Shown here in pieces: positions 30,142 to 38,279 of a stretch of 64,000 nucleotides of DNA. Position numbers and translations under genes: made by a program. The stretch lies in the NCBI GenBank assembly GCA_011742915.1, contig JAAQTN010000002.1:62001-126000 (forward strand), read 5' to 3'. The notes beneath the pieces were generated by a model, which saw only the letters and a list, made by a program, of their open reading frames with translations, was not told where the DNA came from and searched no databases. How positions within the stretch are numbered: position 1 is the stretch's first letter; each line of letters starts with the position of its first letter. This stretch comes from Billgrantia desiderata. Lineage in GTDB: Bacteria; Pseudomonadota; Gammaproteobacteria; Pseudomonadales; Halomonadaceae.

Positions 30142-31482
30142 ATGTCAGTTCATCAATCGCTGCACGGCGGCCTGAGCCAGGAGCAACTGGACGCCTACTG
30201 GATGCCCTATACCGGCAACCGCCAGTTCAAGCGCGATCCACGCATCATCGTGGGCGCCGAGGGCAGCTACTTCACCGACGCCGACGGCCGGCGCATTTTC
30301 GACGGCCTCTCGGGACTGTGGACCTGCGGTGCCGGCCACTGCCGCCCGGAGATCACCGAGGCCGTGACACGTCAGCTCCAGCAGCTGGACTATTCGCCGG
30401 CGTTCCAGTTCGGCCACCCCAAGGCCTTCGAGCTGGCCCACCGAATTCGCGGACTGATGCCCCAGGGGCTCGACCATGTGTTCTACACCGGCTCCGGCTC
30501 GGAGAGCGCCGATACCGCACTGAAGATCGCCCGCGCCTACTGGCGCAAGAAGGGCAAGCCGACCAAGACCAAGCTGATCGGCCGCGCCAAGGGCTATCAC
30601 GGGGTCAACTTCGGCGGTATCAGCCTGGGCGGCATCGGCGCCAACCGTGTGCTGTTCGGCCAGGGTATCGACGCCGACCACCTGCCCCATACCCTGCTCG
30701 CGGAGAATGCCTTCACCAAGGGCATGCCCGAGCGCGGCGCCGAGCGGGCCGAGGAGCTGCTGGAGCTGATCGCCTTGCACGACGCCTCCAATATCGCCGC
30801 GGTGATCGTCGAGCCGCTGGCCGGCTCGGCCGGGGTGATTCCGCCGCCCAAGGGCTACCTGCAGCGGCTGCGCGAGATCTGCGATCAGCACGACATCCTG
30901 CTGATCTTCGACGAGGTCATCACCGGCTTCGGCCGCATGGGTTCCATGACCGGCGCCGAGGAGTTCGGCGTGGTGCCGGATATCCTCAACGTGGCCAAGC
31001 AGTTGACCAATGGCGCGGTGCCCATGGGCGCGGTGATCGTGCAGGGCGAGATCTATCACACCTTCATGGAGCAGGGCGGCCCGGACTACATGCTCGAACT
31101 GCCCCACGGCTACACCTACTCCGGCCACCCGGTGGCCTGTGCCGCGGCGCTGGCCGCACTCGACGTGCTCGAGAACGACCGCCTGATCCAACGCGTGCGC
31201 GAGATGAGCCCGGTCTTCGAGGAGGCCCTGCATGGGCTCAAGGGTACCCGCTATATCAGCGACATCCGCAACTACGGCCTTGCCGGGGCGCTGCAGATCG
31301 AGCCCTATCCCGGCGAGCCGGCCCGCCGCCCCTTCGAGATCGCCATGAAGTGCTGGAACAAGGGCTTCTACGTGCGCTACGGCGGCGACACCATCCAGCT
31401 CGGCCTGCCCTTCATCGTCGAGCGCGACGAGATCGACCGCCTGGTCAACGCGCTGGGCGAGGCCATCGGCGAACTGGACTGA
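30142..31482 (+). CDS. omega-amino acid (beta-alanine):pyruvate aminotransferase
   Basis: Class III PLP-dependent aminotransferase, 446 residues. Hallmarks: [17 protein letters not shown] near the N-terminus (typical of the beta-alanine:pyruvate branch), [21 protein letters not shown] near 115, [15 protein letters not shown] near 255 (the Asp contacts the PLP pyridine N), and the Schiff-base lysine in [17 protein letters not shown] near 290. It makes malonate semialdehyde and alanine from beta-alanine and pyruvate; other omega-amines, including GABA or taurine, are possible. AGAGG precedes the ATG. It is flanked by a divergent LysR regulator and a downstream hairpin. Confidence 0.9.
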   Translation: MSVHQSLHGGLSQEQLDAYWMPYTGNRQFKRDPRIIVGAEGSYFTDADGRRIFDGLSGLWTCGAGHCRPEITEAVTRQLQQLDYSPAFQFGHPKAFELAHRIRGLMPQGLDHVFYTGSGSESADTALKIARAYWRKKGKPTKTKLIGRAKGYHGVNFGGISLGGIGANRVLFGQGIDADHLPHTLLAENAFTKGMPERGAERAEELLELIALHDASNIAAVIVEPLAGSAGVIPPPKGYLQRLREICDQHDILLIFDEVITGFGRMGSMTGAEEFGVVPDILNVAKQLTNGAVPMGAVIVQGEIYHTFMEQGGPDYMLELPHGYTYSGHPVACAAALAALDVLENDRLIQRVREMSPVFEEALHGLKGTRYISDIRNYGLAGALQIEPYPGEPARRPFEIAMKCWNKGFYVRYGGDTIQLGLPFIVERDEIDRLVNALGEAIGELD

Positions 31483-31508
31483 ACGCCGCGTTGAGCGAAA
31501 AGCAAAGC

Positions 31509-31539
31509 AACGAGCCAGGCGTTAACCGCCTGGCTCGTT
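31509..31539. terminator. bidirectional hairpin between transaminase and hpt
   Basis: Perfect 13-bp stem AACGAGCCAGGCG (31509-31521) / CGCCTGGCTCGTT (31527-31539) with loop TTAAC, between convergent genes. The minus-strand read-out is followed by a T-rich run, so it suits hpt best. Confidence 0.8.
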
Positions 31540-31590
31540 CAGTCGTAGCAACCCATTCCGTTAGTGCAAGGCTGCACGAATCGAGAGCTC

Positions 31591-32169
31591 TTAGAGACCT
31601 TTGGGCGCAAAGATCCCCGGCGCATTGCGCCAATAGCCCTTGTAATCCATGCCGAAGCCGAATACGTAGCGATCGACCACTTCGAGGCTGCAGTAGTCGG
31701 CCTTGAGGCCCGGCACTGCCTTGCGGTCGTGACGCTTGTCCACCAGTACGGCGGTGGAGATGCTCGCCGCGCCGGCCTCCTGGCAATAGTCGAGAATGGC
31801 GGCCAGGGTCGCGCCCTCGTCGAGGATGTCGTCGACGATCACCACATGGCGGCCGGCCATGGGGATCTCCGGCGACACTCTCCAGAACAGCTCGCCGCCG
31901 CGAATGCCGCCGCGGTAGCGGGTGGCATGCAGGTAGTCGACTTCCAGCGGGAAGCCAAGCCGGGTGAGCAGGTGCCCCGTGGTGATCAGGCCACCGTTCA
32001 TCACGCAGTAGAAGACCGGCAGCTTGTCGCCCAGATCGGCCGTGATCTGCTCGGCCATACGATCCAACGCGCGTTCGACCTCCTCATGGCTGATCAGACA
32101 GTCGGCGTTGTCCATGACGTCGCGCATGGTGGCCAGGGATTGATGAAAGTCGGCTTCGAGTTTGGGCAT
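31591..32169 (-). CDS. hpt: hypoxanthine-guanine phosphoribosyltransferase
   Basis: A 192-residue type I PRTase for purine salvage. The PRPP-binding loop is HVVIVDDILDEGATLAAIL near residue 105; the flexible loop region and YVFGFGMDYKGYWRNAPGIFA at the C-terminus are typical of the HPRT branch found in gammaproteobacteria lacking classical hpt spacing. It follows nagZ by 41 bp on the same strand, the last gene of the psrA-ldt-nagZ-hpt run. No strong SD is seen. The purine-PRTase identity is firm; hypoxanthine versus guanine preference is not readable. Confidence 0.88.
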   Translation of the reverse strand: MPKLEADFHQSLATMRDVMDNADCLISHEEVERALDRMAEQITADLGDKLPVFYCVMNGGLITTGHLLTRLGFPLEVDYLHATRYRGGIRGGELFWRVSPEIPMAGRHVVIVDDILDEGATLAAILDYCQEAGAASISTAVLVDKRHDRKAVPGLKADYCSLEVVDRYVFGFGMDYKGYWRNAPGIFAPKGL

Positions 32170-32210
32170 GTATGACTCGTTTCAACGCAGGTAAACGGGA
32201 AGAGAAGACG

Positions 32211-33224
32211 TTACAGCGAGGCCATGGCCTCGAGACGGGCATGCACCCGGCGCCAGCGACCCAGCGCTTCCAATGAATCGATGTCGGGACGTGCACGACC
32301 GTAGCGCAGCCGCGAGCCCAGCCGTACGCTGCGCCCCTGGCAGGCATCCAGCGCTTCGAGCGCGGCGGCGCGGTCGTTGCAGACCAGCACCATGTCGCAG
32401 CCGGCGTCCAGCGCAGCCAAGGCGCGCTCGCCAGGCGAACCGGCAAAACCGGCGCCTGCCATGCCGAGGTCGTCGGAGAAGATGGTGCCCTTGAAGCCCA
32501 GCGACTCGCGCAGCAGACCCAGCCAGCTCGCCGAAAAGCCCGCCGGCCGCGCATCGAAAGCGGAGTAGACGACGTGCGCCGGCATCACACCGTCGAGTCG
32601 CCCAGCCAGTTCGGCGAAGGGAATCAGATCGTGTTGACGCAGCTGTTCCAGCGGACGGTCGTCGACGGGCAGCTCCAGGTGGGAATCGGCCGCCACGCTG
32701 CCGTGGCCGGGAAAATGCTTGCCCACCGCTGCCATGCCGGCTTCGTGCAGGCCGCCAATGAAGGCCCCCGCCATGGCCGCCACGGCATGGGGGTCGGAAG
32801 AGAAGCTGCGATCGCCAATCACTGTGGAGATGCCGCTATCGACATCGAGTACCGGGGCGAAGCTGAGGTCGAGTCCGCAGGCGGCCATCTCCATGCCCAG
32901 CAGCCAGCCGGCATCGAGACACAGGCGCAGCGTCACCTCGGGGTTCGCCGCGTAGTCACGACCGATCTTGCCCATGGCGGGCAGACGCGTCACGCCGTCA
33001 CGCAGGCGCTGAACGCGCCCCCCTTCCTGATCGATGGCCAGTAGCAGTCCGGGGCGTACGCTGCGAATGGCATTGCACAGCTCGCGCACCTGTCGTGCAT
33101 GTTCGACGTTTCGCGCAAACAGAATGACACCACCGACCTCCTGGCGCATGAGTAGTTCGCGCTCTTCGCTACGCAGCTCGGTCCCTTCCAGGTCGAGCAT
33201 CACCGGACCTAGGGTCTGGGTCAT
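32211..33224 (-). CDS. nagZ: beta-N-acetylhexosaminidase NagZ
   Basis: Cytoplasmic GH3 glucosaminidase that removes GlcNAc from anhydro-muropeptides in cell-wall recycling; 337 residues. Signatures: LAIDQEGGRVQRLRDG near residue 62, SFAPVLDVD near 120, the His-containing VGKHFPGHGSVAADSH loop near 165 that acts as acid/base with its Asp/His dyad, and the nucleophile Asp in the FSDDLGMAGAG block near 245. AGGA precedes the ATG at 33224. The order psrA-(ldt)-nagZ next to lexA parallels Pseudomonas. Confidence 0.95.
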   Translation of the reverse strand: MTQTLGPVMLDLEGTELRSEERELLMRQEVGGVILFARNVEHARQVRELCNAIRSVRPGLLLAIDQEGGRVQRLRDGVTRLPAMGKIGRDYAANPEVTLRLCLDAGWLLGMEMAACGLDLSFAPVLDVDSGISTVIGDRSFSSDPHAVAAMAGAFIGGLHEAGMAAVGKHFPGHGSVAADSHLELPVDDRPLEQLRQHDLIPFAELAGRLDGVMPAHVVYSAFDARPAGFSASWLGLLRESLGFKGTIFSDDLGMAGAGFAGSPGERALAALDAGCDMVLVCNDRAAALEALDACQGRSVRLGSRLRYGRARPDIDSLEALGRWRRVHARLEAMASL

Positions 33225-33325
33225 GAGCGGAGTCCTTTGGCCATGAAAGGGAGCTGATTCTAGACGAAAGCCGTGCCTGGCGACAGCCACCCCCTAGCAC
33301 GATCCGGCGCAACTCGATCCGCGCT

Positions 33326-33844
33326 CTATTCGTGGAGCCAGACCGGCGTTCCCGGCGGCGCCAGCGCGAAGACCTCGAGCAGATCCGCATCGCGCATGCG
33401 GATGCAGCCGTGCGAACGCGGCACCCCCATCGGCTGATCGGGCGGCGTACCATGCAGGTAAATGTAGCGCCTTTGGGAGTCGACGGCGCCCCCGCGGTTG
33501 AACCCCCGCTCGAGCCCGCACAGCCAGAGGATTCGCGTCAGTATCCAATCGCGCTCCGGATGGGCCTCGGCCAGCGATTGACTGAACGTCTCACCGGTAT
33601 GACGTCGTCCGCGAAACACGCTACCGGGCGGCAAGCCGTCGCCGATGGCGGCCCGCACGTAATGCCAGCCGAGCGGCGTACGACCGCTGCCTTCACGTTG
33701 GCCGGTGCCGGCAAGTCCGGTGGAGACGGACCACTCTCCCTGCCGTTGCTCACCCTGCCAGTGCACGAGACACTGGCGGCCGATGTCGACCTCGAGCCAC
33801 GCCCCTTCACTGGGTGGCAACGCATCGAGCCTCGGCGTTCGCAT
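33326..33844 (-). CDS. L,D-transpeptidase family protein without a signal peptide
   Basis: A 172-residue YkuD-domain protein. The catalytic motif is HGTPPDQPMGVPRSHGCIRMRDADLLEVF, with His and Cys in the SHGCIRM core. Upstream are STGLAGTGQREGSGRTPLGWHYV and a QRRYIYLHG strand. YkuD enzymes form 3-3 crosslinks or attach lipoproteins in the periplasm, yet no hydrophobic signal is seen at this N-terminus or in the in-frame upstream extension. The start lies 1 nt after the psrA stop, so the two are translationally coupled. A cytoplasmic role in muropeptide recycling, such as L,D-carboxypeptidase activity, would fit the nagZ context but is inference. Confidence 0.88.
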   Translation of the reverse strand: MRTPRLDALPPSEGAWLEVDIGRQCLVHWQGEQRQGEWSVSTGLAGTGQREGSGRTPLGWHYVRAAIGDGLPPGSVFRGRRHTGETFSQSLAEAHPERDWILTRILWLCGLERGFNRGGAVDSQRRYIYLHGTPPDQPMGVPRSHGCIRMRDADLLEVFALAPPGTPVWLHE

Positions 33845-33845
33845 T

Positions 33846-34514
33846 TCAGCTCGCCTTGGCCGGCTGCACGGCGGGCGGCGGCGGCAGAGGCGCATTCATG
33901 GCAGCCACCACGACCGGACGCAGGCGGCGGATCAGGTCGCGTACCGACACGTGCTCGTGATAGTCCTTCTCGGCGATGTCTCGCAGTGCGTCGAGACCGG
34001 AGAGCGTGAAGATCACCGTACCCAGCACGAAGTGCAGGCGCCAGAAGCGTTCGGCATCCGGCAGTTCGGGCGTGGCGCGACGCACCAGGTCGGTGAAACG
34101 GGTGAAGACGCTGCCGTACTCCTCCTGGATGTACCGCCGCAGATGCCCCTGGGCCTGGCTGTAGGCCAACCCCAGCAGCTTCATGAATACCTTGAGGCTA
34201 TGTTTTTCCGCCGGCACCTCGAGTACGGTACGCGCCATGGTCTCGAGCAGCTCTTCCAACGGGATGACGCCCCCGGCATGTTGCGCCTCGAGTTCATCGA
34301 GGGCGTGATGGAAACGCACCGTGAAAGGATCGAGATAGCGGGAGAATACCGCCTGAATCAGCGCCTTCTTGGAGCCGAAGTGATAGTTCACCGCCGCCAG
34401 ATTGACGCGCGCCTTGCTGGTAATGGTGCGCAGTGAGGTCTCGGCAAAGCCGCGTTCGGCAAAAAGCACCTCGGCGGTATCGAGAATGCGCGTGACGGTA
34501 TCGGTCTGGGCCAT
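33846..34514 (-). CDS. psrA: TetR family fatty-acid-responsive regulator PsrA
   Basis: A 222-residue TetR-family protein. The HTH segment RILDTAEVLFAERGFAETSLRTITSKARVNLAAVNYHFGSKKALIQAVFSR is nearly identical in pattern to Pseudomonas PsrA, and the gene is divergent from lexA as it is there. PsrA senses long-chain fatty acids and controls beta-oxidation genes and, in Pseudomonas, rpoS. The C-terminus ends in a proline-rich tail (APLPPPPAVQPAKAS). The ATG at 34514 is preferred over an in-frame TTG at 34520. A GAAAC-N4-GTTTT sequence just upstream looks like an autoregulatory site. Confidence 0.9.
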   Translation of the reverse strand: MAQTDTVTRILDTAEVLFAERGFAETSLRTITSKARVNLAAVNYHFGSKKALIQAVFSRYLDPFTVRFHHALDELEAQHAGGVIPLEELLETMARTVLEVPAEKHSLKVFMKLLGLAYSQAQGHLRRYIQEEYGSVFTRFTDLVRRATPELPDAERFWRLHFVLGTVIFTLSGLDALRDIAEKDYHEHVSVRDLIRRLRPVVVAAMNAPLPPPPAVQPAKAS

Positions 34515-34529
34515 GATCAATTTCCGCTG

Positions 34530-34543
34530 GAAACGCCTGTTTT
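34530..34543. promoter_or_regulatory. PsrA-type operator upstream of psrA
   Basis: GAAAC GCCT GTTTT fits the GAAAC-N4-GTTTC form bound by PsrA in pseudomonads, with one deviation. It lies 16 bp upstream of the psrA start. A second GTTTTAAAC palindrome lies near 34603. Confidence 0.55.
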
Positions 34544-34666
34544 AAACATTACAAAAGTCTACGTCATTCGCTGCCTTCACACAACGTATAGCGTTGCCTC
34601 AGCGTTTTAAACGGCACCGTGAAATGCTGCCGGATGAACTTCACTTTTACTGGATAGACTTCCATG

Positions 34667-34682
34667 CTGTATACTTGCACAA
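34667..34682. promoter_or_regulatory. LexA box (SOS operator) of lexA
   Basis: CTGTATACTTGCACAA fits the gammaproteobacterial CTGT-N8-ACAG consensus with one mismatch, 28 bp upstream of the lexA ATG. It implies autorepression. Confidence 0.8.
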
Positions 34683-34710
34683 TAGAGCAAGACAGCCATC
34701 GGAGTTCGCC

Positions 34711-35358
34711 ATGAGCCGCCCTCTCACCTCGCGCCAGCAGAACGTGTACGACTTCATCGTCAAGACCATGCAAGAGCTCGGCTACCCTCCCACTCGGGCC
34801 GAGATCGCCCGGGCCCTGGGTTTCCGCTCACCGAATGCCGCCGAAGAGCACCTGCGTGCGCTGGAGCGCAAGGGCGTGATCCGGGTGATACGCGGCACTT
34901 CGCGCGGCATACGCCTGCCGGCTCAGGAGAACGATACCGCCGCCCTGGAGCCCAGCAGCGAGGGATTGCCGGTGATCGGTGAGGTCGCCGCCGGCAGCCC
35001 GATCCTCGCCGCCGAGCATATCGACCGCTACTGCCCGCTGCCGCCGGACTACTTCACGCCCCGCGCCGACTACCTGCTCAAGGTTCGCGGCCTGTCGATG
35101 AAGGATATCGGCATCCTCGAAGGCGACCTGCTGGCGGTCCATCGCACCGAGCGTGTGCGCGACGGCCAGATCGTGGTGGCACGCCTCGAAGACGAGGTGA
35201 CAGTCAAGCGCTTTCATCGCCAGGGGCACCGCGTCGTGCTGGAAGCGGAGAATCCCGAGTTCGCTCCCATCGAGGTCGACCTGCGCCATCAGGAACTCGA
35301 GATCGAGGGGATTGGGGTGGGGGTTATACGCGGCGGCAACGGCCAAGCTTTAGGGTAA
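34711..35358 (+). CDS. lexA: LexA repressor
   Basis: A 215-residue SOS repressor. The N-terminal winged helix is at residues 1-65 ([34 protein letters not shown]). Autocleavage occurs at the Ala-Gly bond in [10 protein letters not shown] near 97. The catalytic Ser is in [13 protein letters not shown] near 130 and the Lys in [11 protein letters not shown] near 167. RecA-stimulated self-cleavage derepresses SOS genes. GGAG lies 7 nt before the ATG, and a LexA box precedes it. DinB polymerase follows, with a structured repeat element between the two genes starting directly after this TAA stop. Confidence 0.97.
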   Translation: MSRPLTSRQQNVYDFIVKTMQELGYPPTRAEIARALGFRSPNAAEEHLRALERKGVIRVIRGTSRGIRLPAQENDTAALEPSSEGLPVIGEVAAGSPILAAEHIDRYCPLPPDYFTPRADYLLKVRGLSMKDIGILEGDLLAVHRTERVRDGQIVVARLEDEVTVKRFHRQGHRVVLEAENPEFAPIEVDLRHQELEIEGIGVGVIRGGNGQALG

Positions 35359-35474
35359 GAGCTGGCTGCGCTCGGCCATACGGCGTTAAAAATTGGCTTA
35401 AAATGCTCATTTGCAAAAGCAAACTCCGCTTTTTCGCCAATTTTTGCCTTGTCTGGCCTTCGCTCGCTCAGCTC
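35359..35474 (+). repeat. dispersed structured repeat element, copy 2
   Basis: A 116-bp element homologous to 17639-17781 in opposite genomic orientation. Outer pair GAGCTG (35359-35364) / CAGCTC (35469-35474). A perfect 10-bp stem AAAAATTGGC (35388-35397) / GCCAATTTTT (35436-35445), an AAAA/TTTT pair, and an apical TTTGC (35410-35414) / GCAAA (35419-35423) with an AAAA loop. Conserved blocks shared with copy 1: CTGCGCTCGGCCATAC, GCGTT, CTCATTT, AAACTCCG, GCCTTGTCTGGCCTTC. It begins immediately after the lexA stop codon and ends 20 bp before dinB. Confidence 0.85.
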
Positions 35475-35494
35475 CGATGCCTTGGTGAAACACC

Positions 35495-36544
35495 ATGAGT
35501 CGCAAGATTCTGCATGCCGACTGCGACTGCTTCTATGCCGCAGTGGAGATGCGCGACAACCCGGCGCTGCGTGAGGTGCCGCTGGCCATCGGCGGCAGCG
35601 CCGAGGGTCGCGGGGTGATCGCCACCTGCAACTATCCGGCGCGGGCCTATGGCATCCGCTCTGCCATGCCGACTGCCAGGGCTCTGCGCCTGTGCCCCCA
35701 CCTGACCCTGCTCAAGGGTGACTTCGATCGCTACCGCGAAGCCTCGCAGCAGCTGCTGGCCATCTTCCACGAGCTGACTCCGCTGGTGGAACCGCTCTCG
35801 CTGGACGAGGCCTTCCTTGATGTTACCGACGTCACCCGCTTTTCTGGCAGCGCCACCTGGATGGCGCGCTGGTTGAAGGAGGAGTGCTTCAAACGCGTCG
35901 GGATCACCGTCTCGGTGGGCGCGGCCCCAGCGAAATTTCTGGCCAAGATCGCCAGCGACTGGGAGAAGCCGGACGGCCTCACCGTCATCGCTCCGGACCA
36001 GGTAGACGAGTTCCTGCGCCAGTTGCACGTGACCAAGCTGCATGGGGTCGGCCCGGCCACGGCCAAGCGTCTCGAGACGCTCGAGATCGTCACCTGCGAA
36101 GATCTGCAGCAGGTTCCGCTGGAACGCCTGCTGCAGGAGTTCGGCAAGTTCGGTCGCCGCCTGTTCGAACTGTCGCGGGGCATCGACGAGCGGCCGGTGC
36201 GTATCGAGCGCGAGCGCAAGTCGGTGAGCGTGGAGACCACCTTTGCCAGCGACCTGCCCGACCTGGCCCAGTGCTACGAACAGTTGATCCCGCTCTGCGA
36301 GCGACTGGAGGCGCGTCTGGCTCGCCACGGCCACCCGCCCGTGTCGGGCGCCTTCGTGAAGGTACGCTTCGACGACTTTTCGTTGACCACGCTGGACTCC
36401 CGCGGCGCTTCACCCAGCGCGGAGACCTTCGCCTCGCTGATGGAACAGGCCTGGGCCAGGCAACGGCGACCGGTGCGCCTGCTCGGCGTGGGAGTGAGGC
36501 TGGTATCGGACGATGCCAGGCGCCAGCTCAGCCTGCCCTTCTGA
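35495..36544 (+). CDS. dinB: DNA polymerase IV
   Basis: Y-family translesion polymerase, 349 residues. The palm motifs are HADCDCFYAAVEMRDNP at the N-terminus (first metal Asp) and PLSLDEAFLDVT near 100 (catalytic Asp-Glu). The thumb helix-hairpin-helix (LHGVGPATAKRLE) lies near 180, and the little-finger domain covers the last ~110 residues. The C-terminal QLSLPF is a beta-clamp-binding motif of the QLxLF type. No LexA box was seen directly upstream; it may be transcribed from lexA through the repeat element or from a promoter inside it. Confidence 0.96.
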   Translation: MSRKILHADCDCFYAAVEMRDNPALREVPLAIGGSAEGRGVIATCNYPARAYGIRSAMPTARALRLCPHLTLLKGDFDRYREASQQLLAIFHELTPLVEPLSLDEAFLDVTDVTRFSGSATWMARWLKEECFKRVGITVSVGAAPAKFLAKIASDWEKPDGLTVIAPDQVDEFLRQLHVTKLHGVGPATAKRLETLEIVTCEDLQQVPLERLLQEFGKFGRRLFELSRGIDERPVRIERERKSVSVETTFASDLPDLAQCYEQLIPLCERLEARLARHGHPPVSGAFVKVRFDDFSLTTLDSRGASPSAETFASLMEQAWARQRRPVRLLGVGVRLVSDDARRQLSLPF

Positions 36545-36576
36545 TCCCTCTTCGCATGCCACTCACTGCCGCCCGA

Positions 36577-37248
36577 TCACTTGGTATCGATATAGCGGTG
36601 GCTGTCGAAGGTAGCCACCCAATGGGGGTGATAGACCATCAGGATGCTGAGCAGCATGCCGGTGATGAAGGCTTCAGACGGCATCAGCAGTGGCAGGAAC
36701 AGTGCATATTCCCTGGCCAGGTACACGGCCTCGGGATCCACCGCCCCCAGCATGACCAGCCCCAGCCCAGCGAGCCCCGCTCCCAGCGCTGCCAGCGCCG
36801 CGCCGAAGAAGCCGCACACGAATACGAAGACGAACAAATTATCGGGCAGATAGCGGTCCACGATGCGCCATATCGACACCGTGATCACGACGGGGATCAC
36901 CCCGGTGATCAGCACGTTGACGCCCAGCAGGGGCCAGGCGACCTTGCCCAACAGCACCAGGGAGAGGTTGGCGATCAGATTGGTCATGAGAGCCAAAGGC
37001 GCCTTGAAGATCAGGGTCAGCAAAGCCGTGAGCATCAAGTGCAGACTCAGCCAGTCCACCGACTGCGCCCTGAGCTGCCACATCAGCACGACCGCCAGGC
37101 TGGCCGCCAGCCAGCGGTGCTGCAGGGCACGGTCGCTCAGCAGCGCCTGCCAGGAGTGGTGCACCACCGACAGCCCCAGCACCGACATGGATACCGCCCC
37201 GCAGGCGAGCAGTATCCATGTCGGCAGTATCAGTTCGGATATGGTCAT
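36577..37248 (-). CDS. CbiM-family energy-coupling factor transporter permease (orphan)
   Basis: A 223-residue membrane protein with about seven hydrophobic segments. The TNLIANLSLVLLGKVAWPLLGVNVLITGVIPVVITV core and the MPSEAFITGMLLSILMVYHP end match the CbiM-like ECF S/permease group. Canonical metal-binding CbiM proteins start with Met-His-Ile at the very N-terminus to bind Co or Ni; this one begins MTISELIL and lacks that. No CbiN, CbiQ or CbiO gene is nearby, so it may work as a solitary transporter or with distant energising subunits. It lies 19 bp downstream of purU on the same strand. The substrate is unknown. Confidence 0.75.
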   Translation of the reverse strand: MTISELILPTWILLACGAVSMSVLGLSVVHHSWQALLSDRALQHRWLAASLAVVLMWQLRAQSVDWLSLHLMLTALLTLIFKAPLALMTNLIANLSLVLLGKVAWPLLGVNVLITGVIPVVITVSIWRIVDRYLPDNLFVFVFVCGFFGAALAALGAGLAGLGLVMLGAVDPEAVYLAREYALFLPLLMPSEAFITGMLLSILMVYHPHWVATFDSHRYIDTK

Positions 37249-37267
37249 GCCGAACCCCCGTTCGGAT

Positions 37268-38122
37268 TCAGGCGAAGACGACCGTCTTGTTGCCGTGAAT
37301 CAGTACCCGATCTTCCAGATGCCAGCGCAGCCCGCGGGCCAATACCGCCTTCTCCACGTCGCGGCCGAAACGCACCAGGTCCTGCGGCGTATGGCAGTGA
37401 CTCACCCGGTGTATGTCCTGTTCGATGATCGGCCCGGCATCCAGTTCCTCGGTGACATAGTGGCAGGTGGCGCCGATCAGCTTCACCCCCCGTGAGTGGG
37501 CCTGATGATAGGGACGCGCGCCGGCAAAGGAGGGCAGGAAGCTGTGATGGATGTTGATCACCCGACCGGCATAGCGTTGGCAAAGCCGCGGCGGCAGTAT
37601 CTGCATGTAGCGGGCCAGCACCACGACGTCGGCTTTCAGAGCTTCGACCCGGCGCTCCACTTCGGCAAAGGCCGCGTCCTTGTCGTCGGCCTGCACCGGA
37701 ACGTGGAAATACGGCAACTCGTGCCACTCCACCAGGCCGCGCATGTCGTCGTGATTGGAGATGACACCGACGATATCGCCATCGAGCTCCCCCGCCGTCC
37801 AACGATAGAGTAGATCCACCAGACAGTGGGACTCTCGCGAGACCATGATCACCACCCTGGGGCGACGGCGAGTGTCGCGCAGGGCCCACTCCATGTCGAA
37901 CTCACGGGCGACCGGATCGAAGGCTTCGGTCAACTCGCTTGCGCTCATGCCGATGGAATCGGCGAGAATTTCGTAGCGCATGAAGAAACGTCCGGCCTCC
38001 AGATCGGAGTGCTGGCTCGCCTCGGTGATGGAGCCCCCATGGCCTGCAATGAACCCGGATACGCGGGCCACGATGCCGCGACGGTCGGGACAGGAGACGA
38101 CGAGTCGATAATAGTGAGACAT
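37268..38122 (-). CDS. purU: formyltetrahydrofolate deformylase
   Basis: Hydrolyses 10-formyl-THF to formate and THF, balancing one-carbon pools; 284 residues. An N-terminal ACT domain (LVVSCPDRRGIVARVSGFIAGHGGSI, residues 5-30) is followed by a formyltransferase-type domain. INIHHSFLPSFAGARPYHQA near 210 has the catalytic His, and GATCHYVTEELDAGPIIEQD near 235 has the catalytic Asp region. The ATG at 38122 gives the family length; the frame extends upstream without family similarity. It is divergent from the RNase J gene. Confidence 0.95.
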   Translation of the reverse strand: MSHYYRLVVSCPDRRGIVARVSGFIAGHGGSITEASQHSDLEAGRFFMRYEILADSIGMSASELTEAFDPVAREFDMEWALRDTRRRPRVVIMVSRESHCLVDLLYRWTAGELDGDIVGVISNHDDMRGLVEWHELPYFHVPVQADDKDAAFAEVERRVEALKADVVVLARYMQILPPRLCQRYAGRVINIHHSFLPSFAGARPYHQAHSRGVKLIGATCHYVTEELDAGPIIEQDIHRVSHCHTPQDLVRFGRDVEKAVLARGLRWHLEDRVLIHGNKTVVFA

Positions 38123-38217
38123 GAAAAACCCGCTGCAGAACGGAATCAGGAAGCCGGCATTGTAGCGAAATCGCCATATCACGACACGCCCAACCGCTGC
38201 CGCCCGCGGGCATCGCA

Positions 38218-38247
38218 TTGTGAAGGGTCGCGACGATCCCGTATAGT
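38218..38247 (+). promoter_or_regulatory. promoter of the RNase J gene
   Basis: TTGTGA (38218-38223), an 18-bp spacer and TATAGT (38242-38247), ending 32 bp upstream of the ATG. Confidence 0.55.
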
Positions 38248-38279
38248 GAAGACTCAATTGCCTGGTCCCTGTCTTGCCG

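Noticed and set aside
30036-31706. A 556-codon frame overlapping the transaminase in another plus-strand frame
   Set aside because: Arg/Pro/Ala-rich frame-shift shadow; the transaminase frame has all PLP motifs.
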